From Dysidea avara (Eukaryota > Porifera > Demospongiae > Dictyoceratida > Dysideidae): DNA of 64,000 nt. Below, in pieces: positions 48,051-60,592 of the stretch (position 1 is its first letter; each line of letters begins with the position of its first letter). The stretch is from NCBI RefSeq assembly GCF_963678975.1, contig NC_089273.1, positions 8,432,614 through 8,496,613 of the forward strand, written 5' to 3'. The notes beneath the pieces were generated by a model, which searched no databases, was not told the origin of the DNA, and worked only from the letters and a program-made list of their open reading frames with translations. Both the position numbers and the translations under genes were made by a program.

Positions 48051-48435
48051 CTGTAAAGCTATGTTTAAGAAGTTAATAATCCCGCTGTGTGGTGGAGATT
48101 CTATTATTGAATACACGTGCAGTAAGGATATTTGGTCCTTTATTGCTTTACAGTAACTGGACAATATGCATACTAGCTACTCCCGGATCCAGTACATTTT
48201 GTTTGGGCACTACATTATCTCTACTCTAGTTTAAAGTTCCTAATAATTTTTCTTATACTTTTTTGTAAACTTTTTTATAAATCCATGACTACTTACACTC
48301 TTGCATAAATAGCACAACAAATCTTGCCCAGGGTGAAGAACAGTACTCCAAAGTGAGGGGGAAAGTCTTAGGGGGTGGAAGTAGGCCCCGGCCATTTATG
48401 CCAGCATAGTTTAAAGCATAATAGGTGACCAAAAG
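48051..48435. other. NLR intron, no clear feature
   Basis: Includes the remains of a TAGGCCC...TTATGCCAGCATA element near 48385. No exon was supported. Confidence 0.35.
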
Positions 48436-48720
48436 CATCAGCAATTGTTTAGCATGCTCAAAATGATACAAATCACCATAAAAACATATTTTTGAAGTGC
48501 TGTACATACAAACTCTATTTTATATAATTATGAAGACTCTTGGTATGCAACCAAGTAAAGTACTGTAAATTGTAGCAAATGAGTGCCACAAAATCAATAT
48601 TAAATAATGTGGCTCCTGTAAATGAATTATAGAAACAAATGGTGGATAAATTTGGCCTTTCTGTACCCAGTTTTTACCTAAAGCCATCACTCTATAAAAC
48701 TAATTTATTGTGTTAATACA
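48436..48720. repeat. Duplicated intronic segment, uninterrupted copy
   Basis: Shares AGCATGCTCAAAATGATACA, ATAATTATGAAGACTC, AGTAAAGTACTGTAAATTGT and CCCAGTTTTTACCTAAAGCC with 54487-54603 plus 55337-55510. It serves as the empty-site reference for the 733 bp insertion in the other copy. Confidence 0.8.
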
Positions 48721-48958
48721 GTATATAGCTACACCCTTAAACCTACAGCCATTTTAAAAAAATGCAAGTAATGAATACACATAGTCCAGTAAACTGGATC
48801 ATACACGTGCCTTTCAAACCAAAGTTCCATGATACAAAAATTGTTAAAGTTATCTAAAAACAACAAACACCATCTTACTCACCATTAAATTTTGGTTTAG
48901 TGCACCAAGGCATGTACTTGAGTAAAATGTAATTTTTACAATTTGTGCTGCAACAATG

Positions 48959-49500
48959 CAGAGGAGGTTGGACGTGCTATAAGTGCTACTTAAATATATT
49001 GCTCTTAATTGCATTCTTTTCTTTGGTATTTCACGTGACCCTCAATAGTCGCAATACTAAACTGAAAAACTGTGGAGTTCACTGCGGTCCGTTAAATATT
49101 CAGATCGTCCTTCACGTAGGCTTCAAGGCTAAGTACTTTGTTTTCTCAAAGCACTTGAGATTCATGCTGAAATTAACAAATTGTGATTTGATGCATACAA
49201 CTTCACCAGACTTGTCACATACGTTTTCTATAATGAAACAACGACCCTTCACTGCGTTACACTTGAGATCACTGTATTACCTTCCTCAATAAAACCGATT
49301 TGCGTAACTTATTTTATTGGCGCTTTAAACTCTGGCTTTGTTACCAGCCAAATCAGTGGGGTTTGCTGGGGATTGCCACGCCGTTAGATTTAGAAATACA
49401 TAAACTTTCAAATGTACTATAGTTTTAATAAAATTGTCTTGAAACGAAGATTTTCCAATGAAAATGTACAGCTCACGTGAACGCGTCCAACCTCCTCTAG
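48959..49500. mobile_element. hAT-type non-autonomous element, 542 bp
   Basis: Ends are CAGAGGAGGTTGGACG and the inverted CGTCCAACCTCCTCTAG. Both sides carry the exact 8 bp duplication CAACAATG (48951-48958 and 49501-49508). Open frames inside show no domain. Confidence 0.9.
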
Positions 49501-50537
49501 CAACAATGTAATCAATTATGCTTGTCATCTATAAATTTTACCATACAAGTACCTCAAGTAACTCTACCCTTTGACATGTTGGTTGCTATGGAAACTTGTT
49601 TTAATTGTACGCTAATTGGATACTACTGCATTTTGGATTTTTTGTATCTACTTTTTGGTATTACTTTAAATCTTCAAAATCTTGATATTCATGGGTGACT
49701 AGTCAAAACTTCAACAAATCTATCAGAGCAAATTGTAAAATTTGTCTACAATAAATACTTTGTAAGAGAAAATGTCCATTTTAGGCAATTTCGTAAAAAC
49801 ATTTCTCCTCCTACAGATAATTGTTACAAAAAATTTTATTGATACCAATGTGCGCATAACAGGTGGGGCTAAATTTCTTACAAAGCAGATTTTGCAATAT
49901 CTGTTTATAGTTGGAAGCAAAAATAAAAACATTAAAAAACCACTGAAAATAGTCCAATTTCTATTTAATGCACACCAGCAATCAGTGTAAATTGAAGAAT
50001 TTTAATTAATTTTGGTAGGGTAATTATGCCTGATACTTTCCCACTTCAACCATGGGTAGCAAAAGTTCATAACTATAAACACTTAAGAATATCGTAAAAA
50101 CCTTGATATCCTATAAAAATGTATAGGCAACTCACAGAGCCACTTTAGAAATTAATTAAATTTAAAGATATACTTCATCGCAGTCATCCAACCCAGAGCT
50201 TCCCACTATACTTTGGAAAGCACAAAAGAACTATCTCTCCATACTCCTTATAATGATGTACAAAAGAACATAATTCGGCTGTACCTTCATCCTATCAACT
50301 ATCTCCTAACGTTATGTTGCTCCTTATGTGATAGCGATAGATATCATGCAATCAATTAAATGTGCAATGATGAGATGAAGGAAAAAGGACATGAAATGAT
50401 TCAGTGCTTTGTAGTGGGTGATTTTCTTGTAAGTTTATACGTACACAGTTAGGTAACTTACTCTTTGCCAATTAATACAATCTGTTATTCTTAGAAATGG
50501 CACGTATTCATTACTTGAATTCGTATAATTAGAAAAT
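49501..50537. other. NLR intron, no feature seen
   Basis: AT-rich sequence between the hAT element and the plus-strand SAP/SWIM gene. It may include the latter's promoter, but no signal is clear. Confidence 0.4.
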
Positions 50538-52803
50538 ATGGACATGCGCCCTCACGCAGTAATTGCATTGCTAATGGAAAATGGAAGGAAACCTTCAGAG
50601 CTAAAGGTAGCCGAGTTAAAGCTGTGGTTGACATGTAGAAACGTATCTACAAAAGGTAAAAAGTCTGATTTAATAGCAAGGTCAGTTCTAATTTAGCCAA
50701 GCTAGGTAGCTGCACAAATATCAGTGGTGACCACACACACCCCCCATCTCAGCATAGTCGCTGCATTACCATGATAGTCGGCACAAAACTTTTTGGGAGC
50801 CCAGCGAGCATGACCCTTTTGTGTTACTGTCAAACTTACCTGCTACACACAGTGGCTCAATAAATGACAGCAACAGAAGACCATAGCAAGTGTACGCTTT
50901 ATTAGAGTAGTTTGCGAAGGTATGTGCTATATTAGAGTAAGAGGTGTACGTTCTATTAGAGTAATTGTATAGAGGAAATCTAACTTATCTATCATTATTT
51001 GAGCAATATATGTACAATATAATACAGTTGTGTATATTTTCAATAATACGTGTGTGTTGTTACAGAGTGAATGCTTGCATCAAGTTTGGACTGACAGGTG
51101 GTCGTGATGTAAAGTCACTGCTTTCAAGTAGGGAGGCTGAGGATATATATTATATTTCCTGAAGGTAGCTGGGTTAACCTAAAAACAGCAGTGTTTCAAG
51201 AAGGAGAGTTTTGTTTCACTTCAGCTGAAATTGTTTCTTATTTTGTCTCACGATCAGTCCTGATGGTTTCCTGCAGGTGATCCAAAGCCATAAACCAACG
51301 GCTGAAAACTTGTTTATCTGTGGGCATATTCAGTGCATTGAGACAGTGAAATACGATGGTCACCTGCTCTTTAAGGCAAAGAATTTACCTGAAATGAAAA
51401 AGGATAAAGTGTACATCATAAAAATAGGTTTGAATTCTATCTACCATAGATTCTCTAAAATTTCAGCATCTCTAAATTTCGGCAAGCACAGGAAAGTGTC
51501 TAATTATAAGCGCGTTAATTTTTTTGGAACTTGGAGAACTAGTTGACAAAGGTCTCTTGAGTACTGAGGATTCTCAGTGACCTCACACAATATGCTACCT
51601 CCATGCTGGATGAAGCACCAAGTGTAAAATTGTTAAGGGAATGTACCCAACGACATCATCCTGTGACATCACGACTACTGCAAAATGATCTTCGCATGGT
51701 TCGTTCTGTACACAGAATAAAATCTCACCTGGCCCCACATCTCCTTGTAACATGATACACCCTCAGATAACGCTTCATTAAGCCATGGAACACTTCATAC
51801 AGCATCTGGTAGCGAAATGTATCATGAGATAGTTTAATAATATTACTGATTGTGGTTTCTATTTTTATTACTTGGTGAAATCCTTTATTACATCTGGGTG
51901 ATTGTATTCAAAAGCGATGTGGTAATGACATTGACCATCCCTCCTGGATGATGTAGGCAATCATAGTATATAGCGCTGTGGCCAAGTGAGTGTTGTGGTA
52001 CCATCAGCTCCACTTCAAGGCATTCCTGTTGGTCCCTGTAGAAAGAAATCCAGAAAGTAAGCAGTAAACGGATCGCAAATAACATAGCCATGAAGCGTGC
52101 AGACTGTATAAGGATAGATCCCTAAAAATTCTACAATAGCACTGGGTTGGTACATTTTTCCCTAATTGTTCGACCAGACACAAACGGAATTAATTTATTT
52201 CTGCTGAACTTTTAGGGAATCTACGGTAGTTCATTGGATATATTTATGCCAAATGTGGATGTCCAGCAGGCAACGGTCCACAAGGTAGCAGTAAGCACAT
52301 TGGTACCATATCTTATGCTTTGGTGGATTATTGCAGGCTACATATGTTTCCCCAATATGCAACATGTATAGATATTTCCCAGCAGTGGAATATACCTCGA
52401 CCTACACGTATTGAGCCAATCCCTGTTGAAAAGCTTGGGTATCGTCATCGGGAGTTGCATTCTACAACTTTACGAAGTAAAGGGTCAAAGATGCTGTATG
52501 ACCCTCACCCAGTTAAACACAGAGCAGTAGATCCAAAGCTCTTGGAGAACCTACATTGCAATTTGTTACAACTTGAACAAAAGTGTGCATTTACAAATAT
52601 ATTCCTACCAATGACTGATAACATTGAACTTGATCATTGCTACCATAATAAGAGTACTGACACAACCAATAACAACAGCACTGTGGATACTACATCAACA
52701 TCCACACAAGCAAGTACACAGAAAGGTGACGACAATGAGGAAGAAGTCATTGATGAGAACACTGAAAATGTAATGTTAACATCTACATCAGCCAACCCAC
52801 AAA
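50538..52803 (+). pseudogene. SAP / SWIM zinc-finger gene, decaying
   Basis: Read in pieces. 50538-50680 and 51066-51162 join in phase (AG + A) to give a SAP-type DNA-binding motif: MDMRPHAVIALLMENGRKPS, then ELKVAELKLWL, KKSDLIAR and VNACIKFGLTGG. Its frame then hits TGA at 51160 beside an AT dinucleotide run. 51277-about 51426 gives GHIQCIETVKYDGHLLFKAK and KKDKVYIIKI, the part that normally precedes a SWIM finger. 52230-52803 (acceptor GGTAG) gives AKCGCPAGNGPQGSSKHIG, a SWIM finger in which the third zinc ligand Cys is Ser (AGT, 52290-52292). An acidic tail follows. Such SAP/SWIM proteins are common in sponges and cnidarians and may derive from mobile elements. The stop, the Ser and the hAT-like insertion at 52804 argue for a pseudogene. 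It lies inside the NLR intron on the opposite strand. Confidence 0.65.
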
Positions 52804-53554
52804 TAGGCCTGCGCCTAATATGCCGGCATAATTTTGAGAATAATAGGTCACCAATTTTGTGAGAATAATTCCGGGATAATAGGATGGTTACAGGAATAAT
52901 TTTAGAATTATCGAACATTCTGGGAATAATCAGTGGAATTAAGGGGTGTGCCTCTTCTTGATTAGCTAGAATAACGAAATAAGCTACTAAGAATGATAGA
53001 TAACTGGCGTTATTATACGAGTGCTGGCTGAAAGGAGCTGAAGAGCCTCTAAAAGATTGATTTACTCTAATAAAACGTTCAAATACTCTAATAGAGCAGT
53101 CAGATCATTTCATGTTAATAATCTGTAGACAGCATCAGGGATTTAACTACAGTATTACCTGCAATTCTCATAATTGTACATCTTATACTAGTGTATTTCT
53201 TTAAGTCTTTCAACAAACATATTGATATCATTATCCGCTAAACTTAGCATGTAGTTATAGCTCTACCTTTAATACACTGATAATTGAAAACTCTTTGATT
53301 ATTACTCTCAATAACTATTTTAAGCCTGTTGTAATAGCTATAACAATTATGTGTAAAGTTGAATGTTTCATTTATGGCTAGCTATTAATTAATTCTGGTA
53401 AAACTACTTCTTATATCAGTATCTTGAGAACTAAGCAACTATAGCTACAGAAACTAAATGTGGAATAATAGGCTAAATAGAAGAATAAAAAAAGAATAAA
53501 AAAAGAATAATAGGAGAAAATGTTTGGGAAATTCTGGAAAGAGTAATAGGCCTA
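52804..53554. mobile_element. hAT-like MITE of the TAGGCCTG family in a coding exon
   Basis: Begins TAGGCCTGCGCCTAATATGC and ends AGAGTAATAGGCCTA. The exact 8 bp duplication CCCACAAA lies on both sides (52796-52803 and 53555-53562). It carries ATGCCGGCATAATT near the left end and two CTCTAATARAR motifs inside. Beyond it (53563-53632) an acidic open frame (EEMFEENTNPSNPDEYND) looks like the displaced end of the SWIM exon. Confidence 0.9.
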
Positions 53555-54238
53555 CCCACAAATGAAGAGATGTTTGAAGAAAATACCAACCCTTCTAACC
53601 CTGATGAATACAATGACACCACAAGTTAGTTTGACACCACTACATGTAGCTAACAAGCATCAGCAGCGCATGCAAAGCACTAAACTATTGTCACTTACAC
53701 ATGCGTATTCTTGACGATGTATACATAACAGCTGACCAACATGTGTATTCCAATTTACTTGTTTCAATATTATTTTGGAAGCCCTAGTATTGGTGGAGAG
53801 CCTTGCAATTGACTGACAGCAATGGTAAAAATGGATAAAAAGTATGGCAATAGCACACTCATTGTATTTGAATCAATATGCCAAAAGTTTCTTGTTAAGT
53901 GAATTTGAAACATTTCTATGAGAGAATTACGGCTGTAGCTTTATCCAGTTTTCTGCTACTCTTGACTAAGTGCATCAGGCAAGCAGCAGGAAATTTCATT
54001 GAATGATTTAAAAATTCTGTGGCAACTTGATGAAAATGATTTGGGTCGACCTGAAAGCACTTTGGTCTGATTTTACCCATCCAATGCTGTCATGTCATGG
54101 TGAGGGAAAATCATGGCAGGTGATATTTTATCATGGACCATGCCCACACCTTCATCATTCCTACCATGCAGCATGATACTATAGAGTACTATCGTATAGT
54201 ATGATACCAATACAGAATCTGTAGTAATCATCACTTAC
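53555..54238. other. NLR intron next to the Death exon
   Basis: Holds the displaced SWIM exon tail at 53563-53632 in its first part. The rest shows nothing recognisable. Confidence 0.4.
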
Positions 54239-54481
54239 ATTCAGACTGAAGTGTAGAGTTCACAGCAGTAAATATTTTTGGCCATGATGCTTCTTCATCA
54301 ACATTAAGCCATTCCTTCAACATGACTTCACAGTATTTTCTGCAACCTCCTTGGTTGTCTTTTTCTATTATATCTAATTCTTCATGATGCATCCCAAGGA
54401 ACACTCCAATCCTTTTCCATTCTTTTGCAAAGTGGAGTAAAACCTTTTCATACAATTCTTGAAGGGTGGGACGAGAAGCAC
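54239..54481 (-). CDS. NLR Death-domain exon
   Basis: A 243 bp minus-strand exon with acceptor TTTTATACAG and donor GTAAGT, phase 1 at both ends. It encodes a Death fold: LLHFAKEWKRIGVFLGMHHE, then ELDIIEKDN, KYCEVMLKEWLN and SWPKIFTAV. It ends GAA-T, which joins the GT at 47491 to give Cys in frame with the NACHT linker. The order Death-NACHT-LRR is that of the large NLR families known in sponges. Death domains recruit partner Death domains to start signalling. At least one earlier exon with the start codon should lie upstream; I could not identify it in this window. Confidence 0.85.
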
Positions 54482-54603
54482 CTGTATAAAATTATTTAGC
54501 ATGCTCAAAATGATACAAATCACTATAGAAACATGATTTTGAAGTACTGTACATATAAGCTGTATTCTATATAATTATGAAGACTCATGGTGTGCAACCA
54601 AAT

Positions 54604-55336
54604 TAGGCTTGCACCAATTATGCCGCCATAATTTCGAGCATAATATGCTAGCAAAAGCATCAAGCATCATGCCAGCATAATAGGGTGATTTTCAGGAATT
54701 TTAAATAAAACGTGCAATGCTCACGCAAAAAAAATACTGCACAACACAAAAATATTGCACATTGTTACTGCATTTCAAGTCAAAAACCTTGCAGTGTTAT
54801 TATTTTTACTATTTCTTGACTGATTATTAACAATAGTGATGCACCAATTAATCAGTTAATAATCAGAAATCGGCTTATCAGCCACATTTTTGCAATATCG
54901 GTATCAGTAAAATTAGCCGATTAATCAGCCGATTAATTTTACAGACCCTGATGATATTGTTTTCATAAAAGTAAGATTAAAATAGTGTTTTAAAAATGAC
55001 AATTTTACCAAATACATGTGAAATTTTGGTTAACATTAACATCACATAGGTTATCAGTATCAACCAATATGTGAATTTCAATATTGGATAATCGGATAAT
55101 CAGCTAAATCTCTTATCGGTGCATCACTAATTCACAATAAGATCAAGATACTTTAATAGAGCAGTCACTTACTCTAATAGAGCAGTCAGGAAATGCAGAT
55201 ATACTCTAATAAAACAGTCAGCTCTCAAGCATAATCGTGATTTTGAGGGCATAATTTTGAGCTTAATAGGCTGGATTTTTTAGCACTACTCAAAAGCATA
55301 ATAGGCAATTTTCAAAGCATAATTGGCTCAAGCCTA
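54604..55336. mobile_element. TAGGCYTG-family MITE with nested hAT MITE
   Basis: Begins TAGGCTTGCACCAATTATGC and ends GCATAATTGGCTCAAGCCTA, its inverted match. Flanking CAACCAAA and TAAACGAA agree at only 5 of 8 positions, so the insertion is probably older than those at 41661 and 52804. Three CTCTAATAGAG-type motifs lie at 55147-55220. Confidence 0.8.
54834..55129. mobile_element. hAT-type MITE nested inside another MITE
   Basis: Begins TAGTGATGCACCAATTAATC and ends TTATCGGTGCATCACTA. The 8 bp flanks ATTAACAA and ATTCACAA differ at one base. TAGTGATGCACCGAT ends are characteristic of a widespread hAT MITE type. Confidence 0.85.
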
Positions 55337-55510
55337 TGTCTAAACGAAGTAAAGTACTGTAAATTGTAACAAATGAGTGCCACAAAATCAATACTAAATG
55401 ATGTGGCTCCTGCACATAGAAATATTGCAGGAATGAATGGTGGACAAATTTGGCCTTCCTGTACCCAGTTTTTACCTAAAGCCATCACTCTAAAACTATT
55501 TTATTGTGCT

Positions 55511-55743
55511 AATAAAGTATACAGTTTGTATGAATGCTTTATTAGAGTATACTTGACTTTTCTATTAGAGTATCTTGATCTTGTATGTAAAATGCTTTTT
55601 CATGTCCCATCTGTGGATTCTTCTCTGAGAGATGAATGTAAGTTTAATGTGTCTCTGAATTGTTGAGCTGTATATGCTGTATACTGTTACTCACTCACTT
55701 TTGTGCTACCATGCCCACCAAACTTAATGTGTTAGACCATAGA
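55511..55743. other. Spacer before foldback-satellite copy 4
   Basis: Contains two TATTAGAGTAT motifs (55533-55585). No gene was seen. Confidence 0.4.
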
Positions 55744-56564
55744 TCAAGACACATGGTAGTGTGTCATGCGGCCCAAGAAGCCGGCGTGCCACAGCGTGAG
55801 TATATTAATAGGAAGAAAGAAAATGCAATTTTCACACCTTTGTAGCTCTGTGATCCTTTATTTGATTGCAGCTAAATTTGCTACAGAGGTGCCAGCTAGA
55901 TAGGGAAGTCCACATTCCACATTTAAAGAACATCGCTCCAGTAATTTGTAAGATACGAGCAGCCAAAGTTAGGCTATTTTTCGTTTTTTTCTTCTACTTC
56001 TGCTTCTTCTTTTCGCACATTTTACAAAATCTGCCATAAATTGCGAACACGTGCTCTGATCAAGCTGAAATTTTGCACACTAAAAGGGCTCACTAAGGCA
56101 GATCTCAGTACCACCTTTGGTAGGAATCGGATAAACATATATGGAGTTATGACTGATTATTTGCGTAAAATAAGCTAGAAGGTCTGTCACGCCCACAGGG
56201 TAAACTCCATGAAGGAATGAGCTGAAAATTGCTATGTAGATGGAGTAACTATCGTAGGAGTACCTTTTAGTTGTTTGAAAGGAATCCAGATAAAGACCAT
56301 TGAGATATGACATAAAACCCAACCTGTGTTACAATTATGCAATCGACTTTTATGAATATAAAAAAAAAACATTAGTTTTCACGCCTACCAGGCAAACCAC
56401 TTAGAGCAATGAGCTGAAAATCGGTGTGTAGCTGAAATAACCATCATAGAAAGTCCTCTTGCAGTAGTACAGAAGAATCAGATCACAAACTACTGAGTTA
56501 TGATTCCAAAGCCAACTATGTGTAGCCAATGCAAGATCAAGATACTCTAATAGAACAGTCACCC

Positions 56565-59200
56565 TAATAGAGCATTCAGCTACCTTTATAACAAGTCACA
56601 CTGAAGAGAGTTCAGCTAAAAAGAAACTACCCAGTTGAGAGTTCATCTACATAAACAAGTTAGCTACTCTATAGAGATCAGCCACAATGTTCAGCTACAA
56701 GTAAGTCATACTGTAGAGTTCAGCTACAAACAAGTCACTCTGTAGTACAAACAAGTCACCACATAGACAGTTCAGCAACCAATCAAAAAACCACCCAGTA
56801 AAGAGTTCAGCTATACAAATAATTTATAACTCTATAGAGATTTCAGCTAGAAACAAGTTACCCTGTAGATAGATCAGCTAGAAGACATCACCTTGTAGAT
56901 AATTCAGCTAGTAGTGAGATCAGCTAGAAGAAGTCACATAGTAGAGAGTTCAGTTACTATAAGAAACCACCATGTAGAGAGTTCAGCTGCAAACAAATCA
57001 CCCTGTAGAGAATTCAGCTATGAACAGATCACCCTGTAGAGTTCAGCTAGAAACAAGTCACCATGCGGAAAGATCAGCTAGCAACAAGTCATCCTGTAGA
57101 GAGACCAGCTAGAAGAAATCGCTTTATACTGATGTAGAGAGTTCAGCTGCAATTAAATCACCTTGTAGGAGTACAGCTATGAACAGATCACCCTGTAGAG
57201 AGTTCAGCTAGAAACAATTCACCCTGTAGAGTGATCAGCTATAAAAGTCATTCCATAGAGAGATCATCTGGAAGAAGTTACCTTGTAGAGAGATCAGCTA
57301 CAGAGAAATCACCATGTAGATAGTTCAGCTGCAAACAAATCACCCTGTAGAGAGTTCAGCTATGAAAAGATCACCCTGTAGAATTCAGCTAGAAGCAAGT
57401 CATCCTGTAGAGAGACCAGCTAGAAGTCGCTTTGTATGTAGAGAGTTCAGCTATAAAATCCACCCTGTAGAGAGTTCAGCTGCAGATAAATCACTCTGTA
57501 GAGAGATCAGCTTGAAGAAGTCACCTTGTAGAGAGTTCAGCTACAAAGAAACCACCGTGTAGAGAGTTCAGCTGCAAACAGATCACCTGTAGAGAGTTCA
57601 GCTAGAAAAAAAACCCTGTATAGATATCAGTTAGAAACAAATCACATTGTAGAGAATTCAGCTACAAACAAATCACCCTGTAGAGTGTTCAATTACAAAC
57701 AGATAGCCCTATAGGGAGTTCAGCTGGAAATAAGTCACCCTGTAGAGAGATCAGCTAGAAACAAGTCATCCAGAGATCAGCTAGAAACAAGTCACCCTGA
57801 AGAGATATCAGCTAGAAGTAGTTACCATGCAGAGAGTTCAGCTACAAAGAAACCATCATGCAGAGAGTTCAGCTGCAAACAAATGACCCTGTAGAAAGTA
57901 CAGCTCCGAACAGATCACCCTGTTGAGAATTCAGCTTGAATGAAGTCATCCTGTAGAGAGATCAGCTAGAAGGATCACCTTGTAGAGAGTTCAGCTACAA
58001 ACAAATCACCCTGTAGAGAGTTCAACTATGAAAAGATCACCATGTAGAGAATTCAGCTAGAAGAAGCCACCTTGTAGAGAGTTCAGCTACAAAGAAACTA
58101 CCATGTAGAGAGTTCAGCTGCAAACAAGTCATCCTGTAGAGAATTCAGCTACAAACAAATTGCCCTGTGGAAAGATCAGCTAGAAGAAGTTACCTTGTAG
58201 AGAGTTTAGCTACAAAGAAACCATCATGTAGAAAGTTCAGCTACAAAAAAGTCATGCTGTAGAGAGATCAGTTAGAAGACGTTACCTTGTAGAGAGTTCA
58301 GCTACAAAGAAACCATCATGTAGAGAGTTCAGCTACATCCTGTAGAGAGTTAAACTAGATTGAAGTCATCCTGTAGAGAGAGCAGCTACAAAGAAACCAT
58401 CATGCAGAGAGTTCAGCTGCAAACAAATGACCCTGTAGAAAGTACAGCTCCGAACAGATCACCCTGTTGAGAATTCAGCTTGAATGAAGTCATCCTGTAG
58501 AGAGATCAGCTAGAAGGATCACCTTGTAGAGAGTTCAGCTACAAACAAATCACCCTGTAGAGAGTTCAACTATGAAAAGATCACCATGTAGAGAATTCAG
58601 CTAGAAGAAGCCACCTTGTAGAGAGTTCAGCTACAAAGAAACTACCATGTAGAGAGTTCAGCTGCAAACAAGTCATCCTGTAGAGAATTCAGCTACAAAC
58701 AAATTGCCCTGTGGAAAGATCAGCTAGAAGAAGTTACCTTGTAGAGAGTTTAGCTACAAAGAAACCATCATGTAGAAAGTTCAGCTACAAAAAAGTCATG
58801 CTGTAGAGAGATCAGTTAGAAGACGTTACCTTGTAGAGAGTTCAGCTACAAAGAAACCATCATGTAGAGAGTTCAGCTACATCCTGTAGAGAGTTAAACT
58901 AGATTGAAGTCATCCTGTAGAGAGAGCAGCTACAAAGAAACCACCATGTAGAGAGTTCAGCTGCAAACAAATCACCCTGTAGAGAGATCAGGTACAAACA
59001 AGTCACACTCTAGAGATATCTGCTAGATACAAGCTACCTTATAGGGATCAGCTACAAACAAATCACCCTGTAGAAATATGTGTTGGAAGCAAATCACCAT
59101 GTAGAGAGTTCAGCTAGAAACAAGTCACTCTGAAAAGAGTTCAGCTACAAACAACGAGAGTTTCAGCTACAGTTCAGTTATGTAAAAGAAGTCACCTTAT
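56565..59200. repeat. About 31 bp satellite array, copy 4
   Basis: Complementary monomers (AGAGAGTTCAGCTACAAA type). A block of about 544 bp starting near 57850 is repeated almost exactly from about 58395. Some monomers are shortened. Confidence 0.93.
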
Positions 59201-59391
59201 TACCTACAGTATGTGATTATCAATCAGATTATCAATCATTGTTAAATATACAAATATTTTTATCAGAAAGAAAGCTGTACACAAAATTTGTTCCTTTGTT
59301 CCACAATTCCTGCAGAAAAGAAAACAAGTTAAAAGGAAGCACCAAAGCTAGTTTATGGCCGGCTTTGTGGCTTGCAATACAAAAAGTAGTG

Positions 59392-59723
59392 ATATCTAAA
59401 CCAAAACAACCAAGCTGTAAAAAAAGTGTAGCCCCAAAAAGGCCAAGATGAAAAAATATGTGAAATCCAAGGTGGCAGCCAAGAAATGGCTGTGATTGTA
59501 GGTTAATGGCAAAAATTTTAATTATGATAATTCAGGTGAATTTGGTGACGAATCCTAGTGGACGAGGCAATGCAAATTCACCTGAATTGTTGTAATTAAA
59601 ATTTTTGCCATTATCCTACCATCACAGCCATTTCTTGGCCACCACCTTGGATTTCACATCTTTTTTCATCCTGGCCTTTTTGGGGGCCGCCCTTTTTTTG
59701 CAGCTTGGCTGTTTTGGTTTAGA
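59392..59723. repeat. Foldback head of copy 4
   Basis: Arms of about 150 bp. The outer ends are TATCTAAACCAAAACA and the inverted TGTTTTGGTTTAGATA. They are slightly more diverged than in copies 2 and 3. Confidence 0.88.
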
Positions 59724-60592
59724 TACTGTATAACAACAAATATTGGTAAAACTAATATTTTGGCAATTTGCTAAAAATTTGCAGTTGGTGAAATTTTAAT
59801 TTGGCAAAATGCTCACTTACAAAACTGTAGAGAGTTGAGCTAAGATAGAAGTCACCCTGTAAAATGTTAATCTATATTTCTAGTCAGTTCAGCTACCTAC
59901 GTTACAGTTTCCACTTCTATATGTTACTCCCAGTCAAAACATGTAAATTTACGGATTATGGTTAATGTATTTTGACCCTGTTTGATGGGGGGTAAGTTAA
60001 TGTGATACTGTAATGAAAAATAGTCCAGAAAAGTATAGAACTTAGGATAACTGTGCAACTTAAGATGTACAGGGTGACTTGTGTGAATTATTGTGGTGTG
60101 CAACTTATTGTCTCTTATGCTAGGTGCAATCAAATGAGACATTATAACTTCCATTCTACACACTGAAGGAGTAACTAACATGTTGCATCCTGCACATCTC
60201 CACATAGATCAATGTTGCATGGAAGCGGGTAGTCTGGGGATGCACAGATAATTATTCTCTGGCAACAGAGATTCTTGGATAACCCTCCAGACACGGTAGC
60301 ATCATTAACTTTAACAATGCTTACTATTTTATATTTACTAGTTTAGCTACAAATGTAAGCATTAACTATCTGGTAGCTGACTGTAGCTATACCAATCCAC
60401 TTTGATAGCCATCAGAGCCAGCAGATAATACTCCACACATACAGGTGTCCCCTAGTGTAAGCAATTGATTATCAACCAACATCTATTATCAACCAACTTG
60501 ACGTTTTTTGTCGTCTCATAGAATCTGGACTAAAACACGGAATTTATGTTGCATTGTGCTGCCTTGTTTTGCTCTCCTACTAGCTTAATTAA
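59724..60592. other. Gene-poor stretch
   Basis: A 93-codon minus frame (59924-60205) shows no domain and no splice support. Nothing else was recognised. Confidence 0.4.

Larger units (their letters stand above)
54487..55510. repeat. Duplicated intronic segment, interrupted copy
   Basis: 54487-54603 and 55337-55510 match 48436-48720, split by the 733 bp element between them. The copy abuts the acceptor side of the Death exon. Confidence 0.8.
55744..59723 (-). mobile_element. Foldback-satellite element, copy 4 (minus strand)
   Basis: 3.98 kb in inverse orientation. The 3' hairpin end is at 55744 (TCAAGACACATGG), then the 3' module to about 56560, the satellite to about 59200 and the foldback head at 59392-59723. 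TA borders the head end at 59724-59725, but the hairpin end has GA, so the flank is imperfect. It is older than copies 2 and 3 by its divergence. Confidence 0.82.
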
